DNA from: Thalassovita gelatinovora
GTDB lineage: Bacteria; Pseudomonadota; Alphaproteobacteria; Rhodobacterales; Rhodobacteraceae
Length of the DNA stretch: 64,000 bases
Assembly (NCBI RefSeq): GCF_001458355.1
Contig: NZ_CYSA01000007.1
Coordinates: 2,501-66,500, forward strand
Reading direction: 5' to 3'
Within the stretch, counting starts at the first letter, position 1. Every line of letters starts with the position of its first letter. Below the pieces are notes generated by a model. The model made no database searches, had not been told where the DNA came from, and saw only the letters and a program-made list of their open reading frames with translations. A program made the position numbers and the translations under genes. Positions 17,249 through 25,198 of the stretch are shown here, piece by piece.

Positions 17249-18456
17249 GCCTTCATCAGGGCTTTCATATCCGTCGCCGGATCGGCGATCAGATCGGGCG
17301 CGGGCGATTTGCCACCTTCGATCAGGCGCTTGCCGATCATATAGGCGCGCGGATCATTGGCAGCATCGACCGCCAGCAGGTCATCACCCTTGTAATACCA
17401 GAACGAAACCGATCCATCCTTGTCGCCCGGCCGCGTGATCACCCGGTCATAGCCGGTATTGAGCCCGGCGATTTGCAGTTTGGTGTCGTATTGGTCGGAC
17501 CAGAACCACGGTTTGGGCACATAGGTTTTCTGCCCACCCATTATGTTTTCAGCAATGCATTCGGCCTGATCGATCGCATTGGGCACCGATTCCAGCCGCA
17601 GCCGACCGTCTTTATAAGGGAACGAAGCACAATCGCCTGCGGCCCAGATATGCGGGTCGCTGGTTTGGCCCATTTCGTTGGTCTTGATCCCGTTCTCGAT
17701 TTCGATCCCGGCGGCTTCGGCCAGCGCGGTAGCCGGGGTAATGCCGACACCGACGATGACGAAATCGACCTGAAGATCGCTGCCATCGGTGAGTTTTGCC
17801 CCCGATACGCGACCATCCCCAATCAGAGTGTCCAAACCGACGCCTTCGCGGATGTCGACGCCATGGGATTTGTGCAGGTTGCGAAAGAAATCCGACGTTT
17901 CAGGGGCTGCCACGCGTTGCAGGATACGGTCGGCCATTTCGACCAACGTCACTTTCAGACCCTTCTTGGCCGCTACAGCGGCTGCCTCCAATCCGATATA
18001 GCCACCACCGACGATCAACACCCGTGCCCCGTCGCGAAATTCCGGGGCCATCGCATCGACGTCTTTCAGATCTCGCACGACATAGACACCGTCAAGTTCG
18101 CCTCCGATCGCACCGGGCAGACGGCGCGGCACCGATCCGGTAGTCAGAACCAGATCATCATAGGCAATCTGTTGCCCCCCCGTGATCACCACCTTGTCGG
18201 ACCGGTCAATCGACTGGACCACTTGGTCGAGATGCAGGGTGATGCCATTTTCGCTGTAAAAACTTTCGGGACGCAGGAACAACCGTTCCAGATCCATATC
18301 GCCAAGCAGGTATTTCTTGGATAAGGGCGGGCGCTGATAGGGGGGGACATGTTCCTCACCGATCAGGGTGATTGATCCAGTGAAGCCTTCGTTGCGCAAT
18401 TTTGCCACCAGAGACGATCCCGCCTGACCTGCCCCGATTACGACGACCTTTTTCAT
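17245..18456 (-). CDS. FAD/NAD(P)H-dependent ferredoxin reductase-like oxidoreductase
   Basis: A 403-residue flavoprotein of the rhodocoxin/putidaredoxin reductase group. It has an N-terminal FAD Rossmann motif GAGQAGSSLVAKL (about 8-20), PPYQRPPLSKKYL, a second dinucleotide motif GGGYIGLEAAAVAAKKG in the middle, and IWAAGDCA near residue 280 for FAD binding. Such enzymes pass electrons from NAD(P)H to a 2Fe-2S ferredoxin, often for a P450 or dioxygenase; neither partner is in the window. The gene is divergent from the peroxiredoxin gene, with only 88 bp between starts. Confidence 0.9.
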   Translation of the reverse strand: MKKVVVIGAGQAGSSLVAKLRNEGFTGSITLIGEEHVPPYQRPPLSKKYLLGDMDLERLFLRPESFYSENGITLHLDQVVQSIDRSDKVVITGGQQIAYDDLVLTTGSVPRRLPGAIGGELDGVYVVRDLKDVDAMAPEFRDGARVLIVGGGYIGLEAAAVAAKKGLKVTLVEMADRILQRVAAPETSDFFRNLHKSHGVDIREGVGLDTLIGDGRVSGAKLTDGSDLQVDFVIVGVGITPATALAEAAGIEIENGIKTNEMGQTSDPHIWAAGDCASFPYKDGRLRLESVPNAIDQAECIAENIMGGQKTYVPKPWFWSDQYDTKLQIAGLNTGYDRVITRPGDKDGSVSFWYYKGDDLLAVDAANDPRAYMIGKRLIEGGKSPAPDLIADPATDMKALMKA

Positions 18457-18544
18457 AATTTTCCCTCTTGATCGAGATTTTTCTGGCTGGCTTTGCGGCG
18501 AACCCTATATGACCGGTTACTGAAAAAGCAATCAAGGACATTAA

Positions 18545-19036
18545 TTGACAATGACAATTTCTATAGGGGACCACCTGCCCGAGGCCAGCTTCATCCGTAT
18601 GGGGGCTGAAGGGCCGGAAACCGTATCGTTGGAAGATAAGGTCAAGGGTCGTAAAGTGGCGATTTTTGCGGTGCCAGCGGCGTTTTCAACCACGTGTCAG
18701 ACGGCACATATGCCCAGCTTCATCCGCAACAAGGACCGCTTTGCCGAAAAAGGCGTAGAGGAAATCATCTGTATCGCCGTGAACGATCCTTTCGTGATGA
18801 CCGAATGGGCCAAAGCGACCGGCGCGAATGAGGCCGGGATTACGATGCTGGCAGATCCCGATGGGGCCTATACCCGTGCGATTGGTATGACATTCGACGC
18901 CCCGGTGGTAGGACTTTATGGTCGGTCGAAACGCTATGCTATGCTGGTCGAGGATGGCAAGGTGACAGTATTTCAACCGGAACTCACCCGCGGTTGCGAA
19001 ACCTCTTCGGGGGAAGCCTTGTTGGCGGAAATGTAA
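18545..19036 (+). CDS. peroxiredoxin, Prx5 (AhpE/atypical 2-Cys) type
   Basis: A thiol peroxidase of about 163 residues. The Prx5 core can be read: KVAIFAVPAAFSTTCQTAHMPSF, with the peroxidatic Cys in the PxxFxxTC position, then AVNDPFVMTEW and a C-terminal RGCETSSGEALL that holds a second Cys. It lowers peroxides and alkyl hydroperoxides in the cytoplasm. AAGGA at 18534-18538 is 6 bases from a TTG at 18545 but 12 from ATG 18551, so TTG is the better-spaced start. It is divergent from the flavoenzyme gene. Confidence 0.93.
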   Translation: MTMTISIGDHLPEASFIRMGAEGPETVSLEDKVKGRKVAIFAVPAAFSTTCQTAHMPSFIRNKDRFAEKGVEEIICIAVNDPFVMTEWAKATGANEAGITMLADPDGAYTRAIGMTFDAPVVGLYGRSKRYAMLVEDGKVTVFQPELTRGCETSSGEALLAEM

Positions 19037-19220
19037 CAACGCGCGATCTGGCAAATTAGAACCGCCAAGTGCCGCTGAGCAGCGCTCGCCGACCCAAATC
19101 CGGGCGCTGCACTTCGAAATTCGCAGAAATACTTGCAAATAATATAGTCGGCTATCCCCTTAAAGAGCCATGGAATTATGGCGTTTTCGGACGAGCATCG
19201 CTTGATGCAGACCGGGCGCA

Positions 19221-19257
19221 CCCTAAACAGGCTTCGAAACCTGTCCGTTAGTTAGGG
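19221..19257. promoter_or_regulatory. nested palindrome upstream of the EF-hand gene
   Basis: An 18-bp near-perfect palindrome, ACAGG-C-TTCGAA-A-CCTGT (19227-19244), is flanked by a second inverted pair, CCCTAA (19221-19226) and TTAGGG (19252-19257). It ends 30 bp before the EF-hand start codon. It could be a dimer-binding operator or a leader stem-loop; the two readings cannot be separated by eye. Confidence 0.45.
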
Positions 19258-19287
19258 AGACAAGGTATTTAGTATTGGAGTAGACCG

Positions 19288-20151
19288 ATGAACGTGATGT
19301 CATCGATATCCGCATCCGTGATGAGTTGGTCGTCACACAGCCAGGAAACCCAGGAATCCACACGCGGTGAAAAGCTTGTCGCGCGACTGGATCAGGATCA
19401 GGATGGCGGCATTTCGGCAGAGGAATTGAAAGACACTCGGCTGGGTCGGCGCATGAGCGTCGACACGTTTTCCAAGATCGACGACGACAACGATGGCAAG
19501 CTTACAGCCGACGAAATCGATTCCTTCAGGGCAGACAACGATCTGTCGGATCGTCGTACCGGCAGTGCGCGCCGCGGCCATCATCATCGCCCGCCCCCCC
19601 CGCCAAGCGATACCGCAGACACGGTGTCGCAACTGGCCGATCTGCAAAGTGGGTCTTCAAGCGAAACGGAAACTTCGTTTACCATCGTGTCGTTTGAATC
19701 GACAACGACCAAAAGTTCAGGCGAAACGACAACGACGAACTTCCTGGCGATTCAAGCCTATTCGAGAACGTCTTCATCGGCTGGAACCGACACGTCGAGC
19801 GATGCGACGGTGGATGCCGAGGCGATCGACGTCACCCCGGGCACCATGGCTGATGCGGGCGCAGGTGCTGAAACCGCCGTGGTCACAGAGACTGCGGATA
19901 ACAGCGCGATGACCGCATCGGCCGAAACAAGCGATGCCGTCATTCTTGCCCAGACGATCAACGCGACCAACGAGCCTGACAGTGCTGCGGAAATTCTTGA
20001 TGAAGTCGCTGCCGCCGAGGCCGCCGAAGCCGCAGCGGCAACAGAGGAGGTTGCGACCGCCGATGAGACCGCCAAGATTGTGACCTCATCGATCAATATG
20101 ACGGCGCTGTTTGCTTATTCGAAAACCGTAGAAATGGCGACTTCGGCTTGA
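19288..20151 (+). CDS. EF-hand calcium-binding protein with low-complexity Ser/Thr/Ala-rich tail
   Basis: A 287-residue protein with no hydrophobic signal. It has a Ser-rich N-terminus (1-25), two canonical EF-hand loops (D35, D37, D39, G40, S43, E46 and D65, D67, D69, K71, T73, E76), a His/Pro patch (HHHRPPPPP, 98-106), then about 180 residues of Ser/Thr/Ala/Glu-rich low complexity. Two short similar stretches, AIQAYSRTS near 155 and ALFAYSKTV near 274, may be a repeated element. TTGGAG precedes the ATG. EF-hand proteins with a Ser-rich start of this kind are seen in proteobacteria without a known role. Calcium binding is strongly suggested; location and function are open. Confidence 0.85.
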   Translation: MNVMSSISASVMSWSSHSQETQESTRGEKLVARLDQDQDGGISAEELKDTRLGRRMSVDTFSKIDDDNDGKLTADEIDSFRADNDLSDRRTGSARRGHHHRPPPPPSDTADTVSQLADLQSGSSSETETSFTIVSFESTTTKSSGETTTTNFLAIQAYSRTSSSAGTDTSSDATVDAEAIDVTPGTMADAGAGAETAVVTETADNSAMTASAETSDAVILAQTINATNEPDSAAEILDEVAAAEAAEAAAATEEVATADETAKIVTSSINMTALFAYSKTVEMATSA

Positions 20152-20197
20152 TAACAGCTAAAAAGGCATGGTGGCGCATCAGTCGCGCCGCCAATTG

Positions 20198-21043
20198 TCA
20201 GCCCTGAACGATGGTCCGGGTCGGGAAGGGAATATCGACCCCGGCGGCGTCCAGTGCTTCTTTCACCTTGCGTTTCATGTCGGCCTGGTAGGTGAAATAA
20301 TCTGACGAATTCACCCATGTCCGGGCCAGGAAATCGACCGAAGACGCACCCAAATTGTTGACCTGCACGAATTCGGCCGGATCTTTCAGCGTCCGCGGAT
20401 CGGCCATCAGCGTCGTTCGAATGGTGTCTTCAGCCAGTTTCAGATCGGCACCATAGCCAACCCCGAATACCCATTCGGCGCGCCGGGTGCCATTGGTCGA
20501 ATAATTGGTGATCGTATTGCCCCAGACATTGGCGTTGGGAATGATGACTTGCACATTGTCGGGCCGCGCCAGTTCCGTGCAATTGAGCGATATGGTCATG
20601 ACCGTGCCCATTTGTCCCGAAACTTCAACGAAATCGCCCAGTTTGAAGGGGCGGAACACCACGATCATCACCCCGGCGGCGACGTTGGACAATGTCCCTT
20701 GCAGCGCCAGACCGATGGCCAGACCCGCCGCACCGATGACCGCCACGATCGATGTGGTTTGCACCCCGAATGTGTTCAGCACGAACAAAACGGCAAAGGT
20801 CAGAATCGCGTAGCGCGCCAAATTACCAAGGAAGGTAAACAACGTATCGTCCAGCTCCTTGTATTTCTGCCCCAACCGGATCAGCCGCCGTCGGACCCAG
20901 CCCGAAACGAAATAACCCAGCACCAGAAGCGCGACCGCCCCAAGCACCGATCCGACCGCCGACGCTAGGAATTCCACGGACAACAGGTCGGCGACAGTTT
21001 GGCCGTTCCAGACCTCGGTCATCATCAAATCAGTCAGGGTCAT
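20198..21043 (-). CDS. mscS: small-conductance mechanosensitive channel, MscS type
   Basis: A 281-residue inner-membrane channel that opens under membrane tension to relieve hypo-osmotic shock. It has three membrane helices; the pore helix reads [25 protein letters not shown], followed by [12 protein letters not shown], the hallmark lead into the beta domain, then [16 protein letters not shown]. Length is that of the basic MscS form. The start overlaps the pterin dehydratase stop by 4 bp (21040-21043), placing it last in a minus-strand operon. Confidence 0.95.
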   Translation of the reverse strand: MTLTDLMMTEVWNGQTVADLLSVEFLASAVGSVLGAVALLVLGYFVSGWVRRRLIRLGQKYKELDDTLFTFLGNLARYAILTFAVLFVLNTFGVQTTSIVAVIGAAGLAIGLALQGTLSNVAAGVMIVVFRPFKLGDFVEVSGQMGTVMTISLNCTELARPDNVQVIIPNANVWGNTITNYSTNGTRRAEWVFGVGYGADLKLAEDTIRTTLMADPRTLKDPAEFVQVNNLGASSVDFLARTWVNSSDYFTYQADMKRKVKEALDAAGVDIPFPTRTIVQG

Positions 21044-21336
21044 TCTGCAAGTTGATCCATTTTACGTGCCAGTTTCGCGTCCTGCGCGCTAAGCCCGCCG
21101 ACGTCGTGGGTGGATAACGTGACCTGCACTCGGTTGTAAACGTTATTCCATTCCGGATGATGACCCCATTTTTCCGCCCAAAGCGCACAGCGCGTCATGA
21201 AGGCGAAAGCGCCGGTAAAATCATCGAAATCGAAGGTCTTAGTGATCGCGTCGCGGCCTTCGGCCATCGCCCATCCAGCTTTGAACAGCGGTTCCAGCAT
21301 GGTCTTGCGACCGGTATCGCTGAGAAGTTCGGTCAT
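21040..21336 (-). CDS. phhB: 4a-hydroxytetrahydrobiopterin dehydratase (pterin-4a-carbinolamine dehydratase)
   Basis: A 98-residue enzyme that dehydrates 4a-hydroxytetrahydrobiopterin to regenerate the pterin cofactor of aromatic amino acid hydroxylases. The active-site pattern is clear: F-x-F-M ... [17 protein letters not shown] followed by [10 protein letters not shown]. No phenylalanine hydroxylase gene is in the window. ATG 21336 overlaps the TGA of the FemAB-like gene (ATGA), so the longer open frame is not the real start. Homologues without a hydroxylase partner may serve molybdopterin-type metabolism, which is only an inference. Confidence 0.93.
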   Translation of the reverse strand: MTELLSDTGRKTMLEPLFKAGWAMAEGRDAITKTFDFDDFTGAFAFMTRCALWAEKWGHHPEWNNVYNRVQVTLSTHDVGGLSAQDAKLARKMDQLAE

Positions 21337-22520
21337 TCTTGTTCCTCCGCTTGTGTCTTTCGAAACGGGCCATAGGCGGTGAGGATTTCGATATCCTCGG
21401 CCACTGCGGCCCGTTCGGCCTGCAAATATTGTCCGACCGCTTCGGCGAAACCGGGATCGGCGATCCAGTGTAGCGAATGAGTGGTCGCAGGCAGGTAGCC
21501 GCGCGCCAGTTTGTGTTCGCCCTGCGCGCCCGCCTCGACCCGTTGCAGACCGGTATCGATGGCGAACTCGATGGCGCGATAGTAGCACGCTTCGAAATGC
21601 AGACAGGGATGATCTTCGATACAGCCCCAATATCGGCCAAAAAGCGTGTCGGACCCGATGAAATTCAGGGCCCCGGCAACGGGTTGGCCGTTTCGTTCAG
21701 CGATCATCAGAAGGATGTCGTCGCGCATGGTTTCATGGATCAGATCAAAAAATGGCCGGGTCAGATAGGGTGTCCCCCATTTACGCGACCCGGTGTCCTG
21801 ATAAAAATTCCAGAACGCCTGCCAATGATGCGGCTGGATATCATCACCGGTCAGCATGCGGATGTCGCCACCGAATGCATTGGCCGTGCGGCGTTCCTTG
21901 CGGATCGTTTTGCGCTTGCGCGAACTGAGCGAGGCAAGAAAATCATCGAAATCGGTGTAGTCTTGATTGAACCAGTGGAATTGCTGGCTGGTGCGGTGCA
22001 TCAGCCCCATCTGCGCACCGGCCAAAGCTTCGGCTTCGGTACAGAACGTGACGTGCAGCGACGACAGCCCGCTATCTGATCCAATTTGCACCGCGCCTTG
22101 GATCAGGGCGCTCATTCCAACGGCATCGAAACCTGGGCGGGTCAGGAACCGCCGTCCGGTGGCGGGCGTAAACGGCACCGCAATTTGCAGTTTGGGATAA
22201 TAGCGCCCACCCGCGCGTTCATAGGCTTGGGCCCAGTTGTGATCGAAGATATATTCGCCCTGACTATGCGACTTGGCATAAAGAGGCGCACAGGCGATGA
22301 CCTGTCCGCCCAAGCGCGCGATCAGGTATTGCGGTTGCCAGCCAGTGCCGGGGCCGACTGAACCGCTGTCTTCCAATGCCTTGAGGAAACGGTATGTGGT
22401 AAACGGATCAGTGGCCCGTCCGGTCTGGGTGGTTCCGGGACAGGCGCAAGCATCCCAATCGACCGGATCGACTTGATCCAGCGATGCAAGCAGCTGAATT
22501 TCCACGGTTTGACCCGTCAT
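21333..22520 (-). CDS. FemAB-like / GNAT-fold acyltransferase (peptidogalycan biosynthesis family)
   Basis: A 395-residue protein of the PF04339-type family, built of GNAT-like folds related to FemAB aminoacyltransferases. Features seen are [17 protein letters not shown] near the start, [45 protein letters not shown] at mid length, and [17 protein letters not shown] with [14 protein letters not shown] near the end, all typical of this conserved family. The acceptor is not known; cell-wall or other peptide modification is often suggested. Cytoplasmic. It follows the GDPD gene by 49 bp and overlaps the pterin dehydratase gene. Confidence 0.87.
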   Translation of the reverse strand: MTGQTVEIQLLASLDQVDPVDWDACACPGTTQTGRATDPFTTYRFLKALEDSGSVGPGTGWQPQYLIARLGGQVIACAPLYAKSHSQGEYIFDHNWAQAYERAGGRYYPKLQIAVPFTPATGRRFLTRPGFDAVGMSALIQGAVQIGSDSGLSSLHVTFCTEAEALAGAQMGLMHRTSQQFHWFNQDYTDFDDFLASLSSRKRKTIRKERRTANAFGGDIRMLTGDDIQPHHWQAFWNFYQDTGSRKWGTPYLTRPFFDLIHETMRDDILLMIAERNGQPVAGALNFIGSDTLFGRYWGCIEDHPCLHFEACYYRAIEFAIDTGLQRVEAGAQGEHKLARGYLPATTHSLHWIADPGFAEAVGQYLQAERAAVAEDIEILTAYGPFRKTQAEEQE

Positions 22521-22569
22521 GCCTCAATCCCTTACCCTAAGCTACTATCTGGGGTGTGGGTGGTTTGGA

Positions 22570-23337
22570 TCAAGCCGGATTATCCGCCAGATACCCTTCG
22601 AAGGTCACATTCTGTGCGATTTTGCGCGCCTCTGCCTCGGCTTCGGGCGACCGGATCGTCCAACACAGCACAGCCGCGCCCCGCCGTTTCAAGTCGGTTA
22701 CACGCGGACGATTCAAGTCGTTGGCTTCATGGCTGATAAAACAGCTGCCGGTGTGGTCATAATCGGGAATGTCGCGCAGCCGGTCGCGGATGCCCTTAGG
22801 CAGCAATTTCCAATCTTCCTGAGTGTAAGAAGAAGTGGTCAGTCCGCGCGGGATATCTGGGCAAAGGATTGCCATTTTTAGAACCGAATGGGGATTGAAA
22901 GACATCAGGGCAACCGGTCCGTCATAGCCTTGCAGCGCGGCTGCGGCCGCAGCCTCCAATTTGCCGACATTTGCCCCCATCACGCCATCCTGATCCTTGA
23001 TTTCGATCAGCAGCGGCACCTGGCCTGCGACTTGATCCAAAACCTGGCGCAGGGTTGGCACAGTGTCGGTCCCGCCCAGCAGAGTGATCCGGCCCAAGTC
23101 TTCGGCGGTGCGCCGCTGTATCGGGCCGGGTTCTCCGGTCAGCCGGGTCAGGTCGTAATCGTGAAACACGATTGCCTGCCCGTCTGCCGACAGTTGCAGA
23201 TCGATTTCAATGCCGTACCCGGCATTGATCGCGGCAGCAATTGCGGCCGGAGAATTTTCCGCGCGGCCTTGCACGACATCGTGCAAGGCTCGATGCGCAA
23301 TCGGGCGGCGCAGAAAATCTTCGGGCAACCGGGTCAT
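22570..23337 (-). CDS. glycerophosphodiester phosphodiesterase
   Basis: A 255-residue enzyme of the GDPD family that splits glycerophosphodiesters into glycerol-3-phosphate and an alcohol. Catalytic features are AHRALHD with a nearby E-N pair (residues about 14-30), the EIDLQLSADG metal site, VFHDYDLTR, and LIEIKDQ. No signal peptide, so it is cytoplasmic, unlike GlpQ. Its ATG overlaps the RidA gene stop by 4 bp (23334-23337). Phospholipid turnover is the likely role. Confidence 0.93.
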   Translation of the reverse strand: MTRLPEDFLRRPIAHRALHDVVQGRAENSPAAIAAAINAGYGIEIDLQLSADGQAIVFHDYDLTRLTGEPGPIQRRTAEDLGRITLLGGTDTVPTLRQVLDQVAGQVPLLIEIKDQDGVMGANVGKLEAAAAAALQGYDGPVALMSFNPHSVLKMAILCPDIPRGLTTSSYTQEDWKLLPKGIRDRLRDIPDYDHTGSCFISHEANDLNRPRVTDLKRRGAAVLCWTIRSPEAEAEARKIAQNVTFEGYLADNPA

Positions 23338-23798
23338 TTGATTTGAAAAATCGCTTCAATTTCCACAGCAACGCCCAGCGGCAACGAGGCGGCAGAAACC
23401 GCAGATCGTGAATGACGGCCGATATCGCCTAACGCTTCGACCAGAAAATCGGAACAGCCATTGATGACCTGCGGCTGTTCGGTGAAGTCAGCGGTCGAAT
23501 TGACAAAACCGGTCAGTTTCACCACCTGTACCAGCCGGTCCAGATTGCCACCACAGGCCGACTTGCATTGCGCCAGCAAAGCAATGGCACAGGCTTTGGC
23601 TGCGGCAGCGCCGTCCGCTGTGGTCAAATCTGCCCCCAGCTTGCCGGTGATAAGCCCATCGGGACCATTGGAAATCTGGCCGGAAACGAACACCAAATCG
23701 CCGATCTGTACGAAGGGCACGTAATTGGCTGCGGGCGCCGGCGCTTCGGGCAAGCTGACACCCAATTCCGCAAGGCGGGTTTCGAGTTGTCCAGTCAT
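23334..23798 (-). CDS. RidA family protein (reactive imine/enamine deaminase type)
   Basis: A 154-residue member of the YjgF/YER057c/UK114 family. RidA enzymes hydrolyse 2-aminoacrylate-type enamines that damage PLP enzymes. Visible features are FVSGQISNGPDG, the ACAIALLAQCKSACG helix, and the C-terminal SRSAVSAASLPLGVAVEIEAIF with the conserved Arg before it. The start at 23798 has GAAAGGAG upstream; a longer frame to 23864 is not supported. First gene of the minus-strand operon RidA, GDPD, FemAB-like, phhB, mscS. Confidence 0.93.
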   Translation of the reverse strand: MTGQLETRLAELGVSLPEAPAPAANYVPFVQIGDLVFVSGQISNGPDGLITGKLGADLTTADGAAAAKACAIALLAQCKSACGGNLDRLVQVVKLTGFVNSTADFTEQPQVINGCSDFLVEALGDIGRHSRSAVSAASLPLGVAVEIEAIFQIK

Positions 23799-23890
23799 GG
23801 GGTTTCTCCTTTCGTCGTGGTTTGGGCGGGACGCTAACGCCGTGAACGGCGAATGCAATGCCAAACCTCCCTGCCCCGTGGCGGCATCCT

Positions 23891-25198
23891 TTATTCGCGA
23901 AACGCCTTTACGAAATAGTCGGTCACCGGTTTGAGCAGATAGGCTAACGGTGTACGGTCAGCAGTACGGATAAAGGATTCCACCGGCATGCCGGGCACCA
24001 ATACGACACCTTCAGGAAGCCGTTCCATTTCACCGTCCTTGATCAGGATTTCCGCCCGGTAATATGAACGCCCCGAGTTTTCATCGGTAAAGGCGTCAGC
24101 GGACACTTTGCTGACCCTGCCGAACAGTTCCGGCGTGGTCCGCTGATCCAGCGCGGGCAAGCGCAGGATCACGTCCTGACCGGGATAAACCTGATCGATG
24201 TTGATGGTTTCAACCTGGCTGGCGATCACCAACGGGCGGTCCTGTGGCACCAGAAACATCACCGGATCGGCTGGGCGGATCACAGACCGGGGGGCAAAGA
24301 ACCGCATTCCGTAAACAACACCGGAAACCGGTGCGCGGATGTCGAGACGGCCAAGCCGGCTGATCAGAGACCGACGATTTTCGGCCAGTTCCAATTCGCG
24401 ATATTGCAAATCGCGCAGCCGCGATACGGCTTCTTCCCGACGGGTGGTATCAAGCTTGAGAATCTCGATCTCGATCTCGGTGATCCGACCTTCGGCCTGT
24501 GCGGCCTGTGCAATCAGGTTGCCAACTTGTCCGCTAAGCCCGGCCTGTTCGCGCTGCAAACCAAGAACGCGTGACGATTGCGCCAATCCGCGCTCCAGCA
24601 GAGATTGTTGATTTTCGAGTTCTTCATCGATCAGCGCCTGCTGTTTTTCTAACGCACTTTGCTGCGCCTTGATGCCGTCGATTTGGCTGCTGATCTGCGC
24701 TTTGCGTTTCTGTAGCTGATCGATTTCCTGCGCTTCAGAGGCATCACGTGCTCGCACCAGCCGGACTTGACCTTCGATCAAATCATAAACGTCGGGGTTT
24801 TCCTTGGCAGCCTGCAGCAGCTCCGGTTCAAACTCGATATCAGACTTGCCGTCTTGTTCTGCTTCCAGACGGCCGCGCCGGGCCATCAATTCGAATAATT
24901 GCCCCTCGACGATGGACAATTCGGATTGCAGGTCGGTCGGATCAAGGCGCACCAGCAGTTGATCGGCTTCGACGAAATCGCCTTCTTCGACCAACAATTC
25001 GGAAATTACACCACCATCGGGGTGTTGCACCACCTGACGATTTTGCTCGACCTCAATCTGACCGCTGGCAACGATTGCGCCCGCGATCTGGGTCAGTGAC
25101 GCCCAGACGCCGAACCCTCCGACCAGCAGCGCCAACGCGAAGACCCCAATGACAAACGGTATCCGGACGGGGTAAGGTTTGGGTCCTTGCGGCGTCAT
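23891..25198 (-). CDS. prsE: type I secretion adaptor, HlyD family (PrsE/PrtE-like)
   Basis: A 435-residue membrane fusion protein. One membrane anchor (VIGVFALALLVGGFGVWASL, about 15-34) leads to a lipoyl domain (GGVISELLVEEGDFVEADQLLVRLDPTD), a long coiled coil (about 85-270) and a C-terminal beta-barrel region (RAPVSGVVYGMRFFAPRSVIRPADPVMFLVPQD). This is the standard layout of RTX exporter adaptors. Its start overlaps the stop of the ATPase gene by 4 bp (25195-25198). The outer-membrane TolC partner is not in the window. Confidence 0.93.
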   Translation of the reverse strand: MTPQGPKPYPVRIPFVIGVFALALLVGGFGVWASLTQIAGAIVASGQIEVEQNRQVVQHPDGGVISELLVEEGDFVEADQLLVRLDPTDLQSELSIVEGQLFELMARRGRLEAEQDGKSDIEFEPELLQAAKENPDVYDLIEGQVRLVRARDASEAQEIDQLQKRKAQISSQIDGIKAQQSALEKQQALIDEELENQQSLLERGLAQSSRVLGLQREQAGLSGQVGNLIAQAAQAEGRITEIEIEILKLDTTRREEAVSRLRDLQYRELELAENRRSLISRLGRLDIRAPVSGVVYGMRFFAPRSVIRPADPVMFLVPQDRPLVIASQVETINIDQVYPGQDVILRLPALDQRTTPELFGRVSKVSADAFTDENSGRSYYRAEILIKDGEMERLPEGVVLVPGMPVESFIRTADRTPLAYLLKPVTDYFVKAFRE

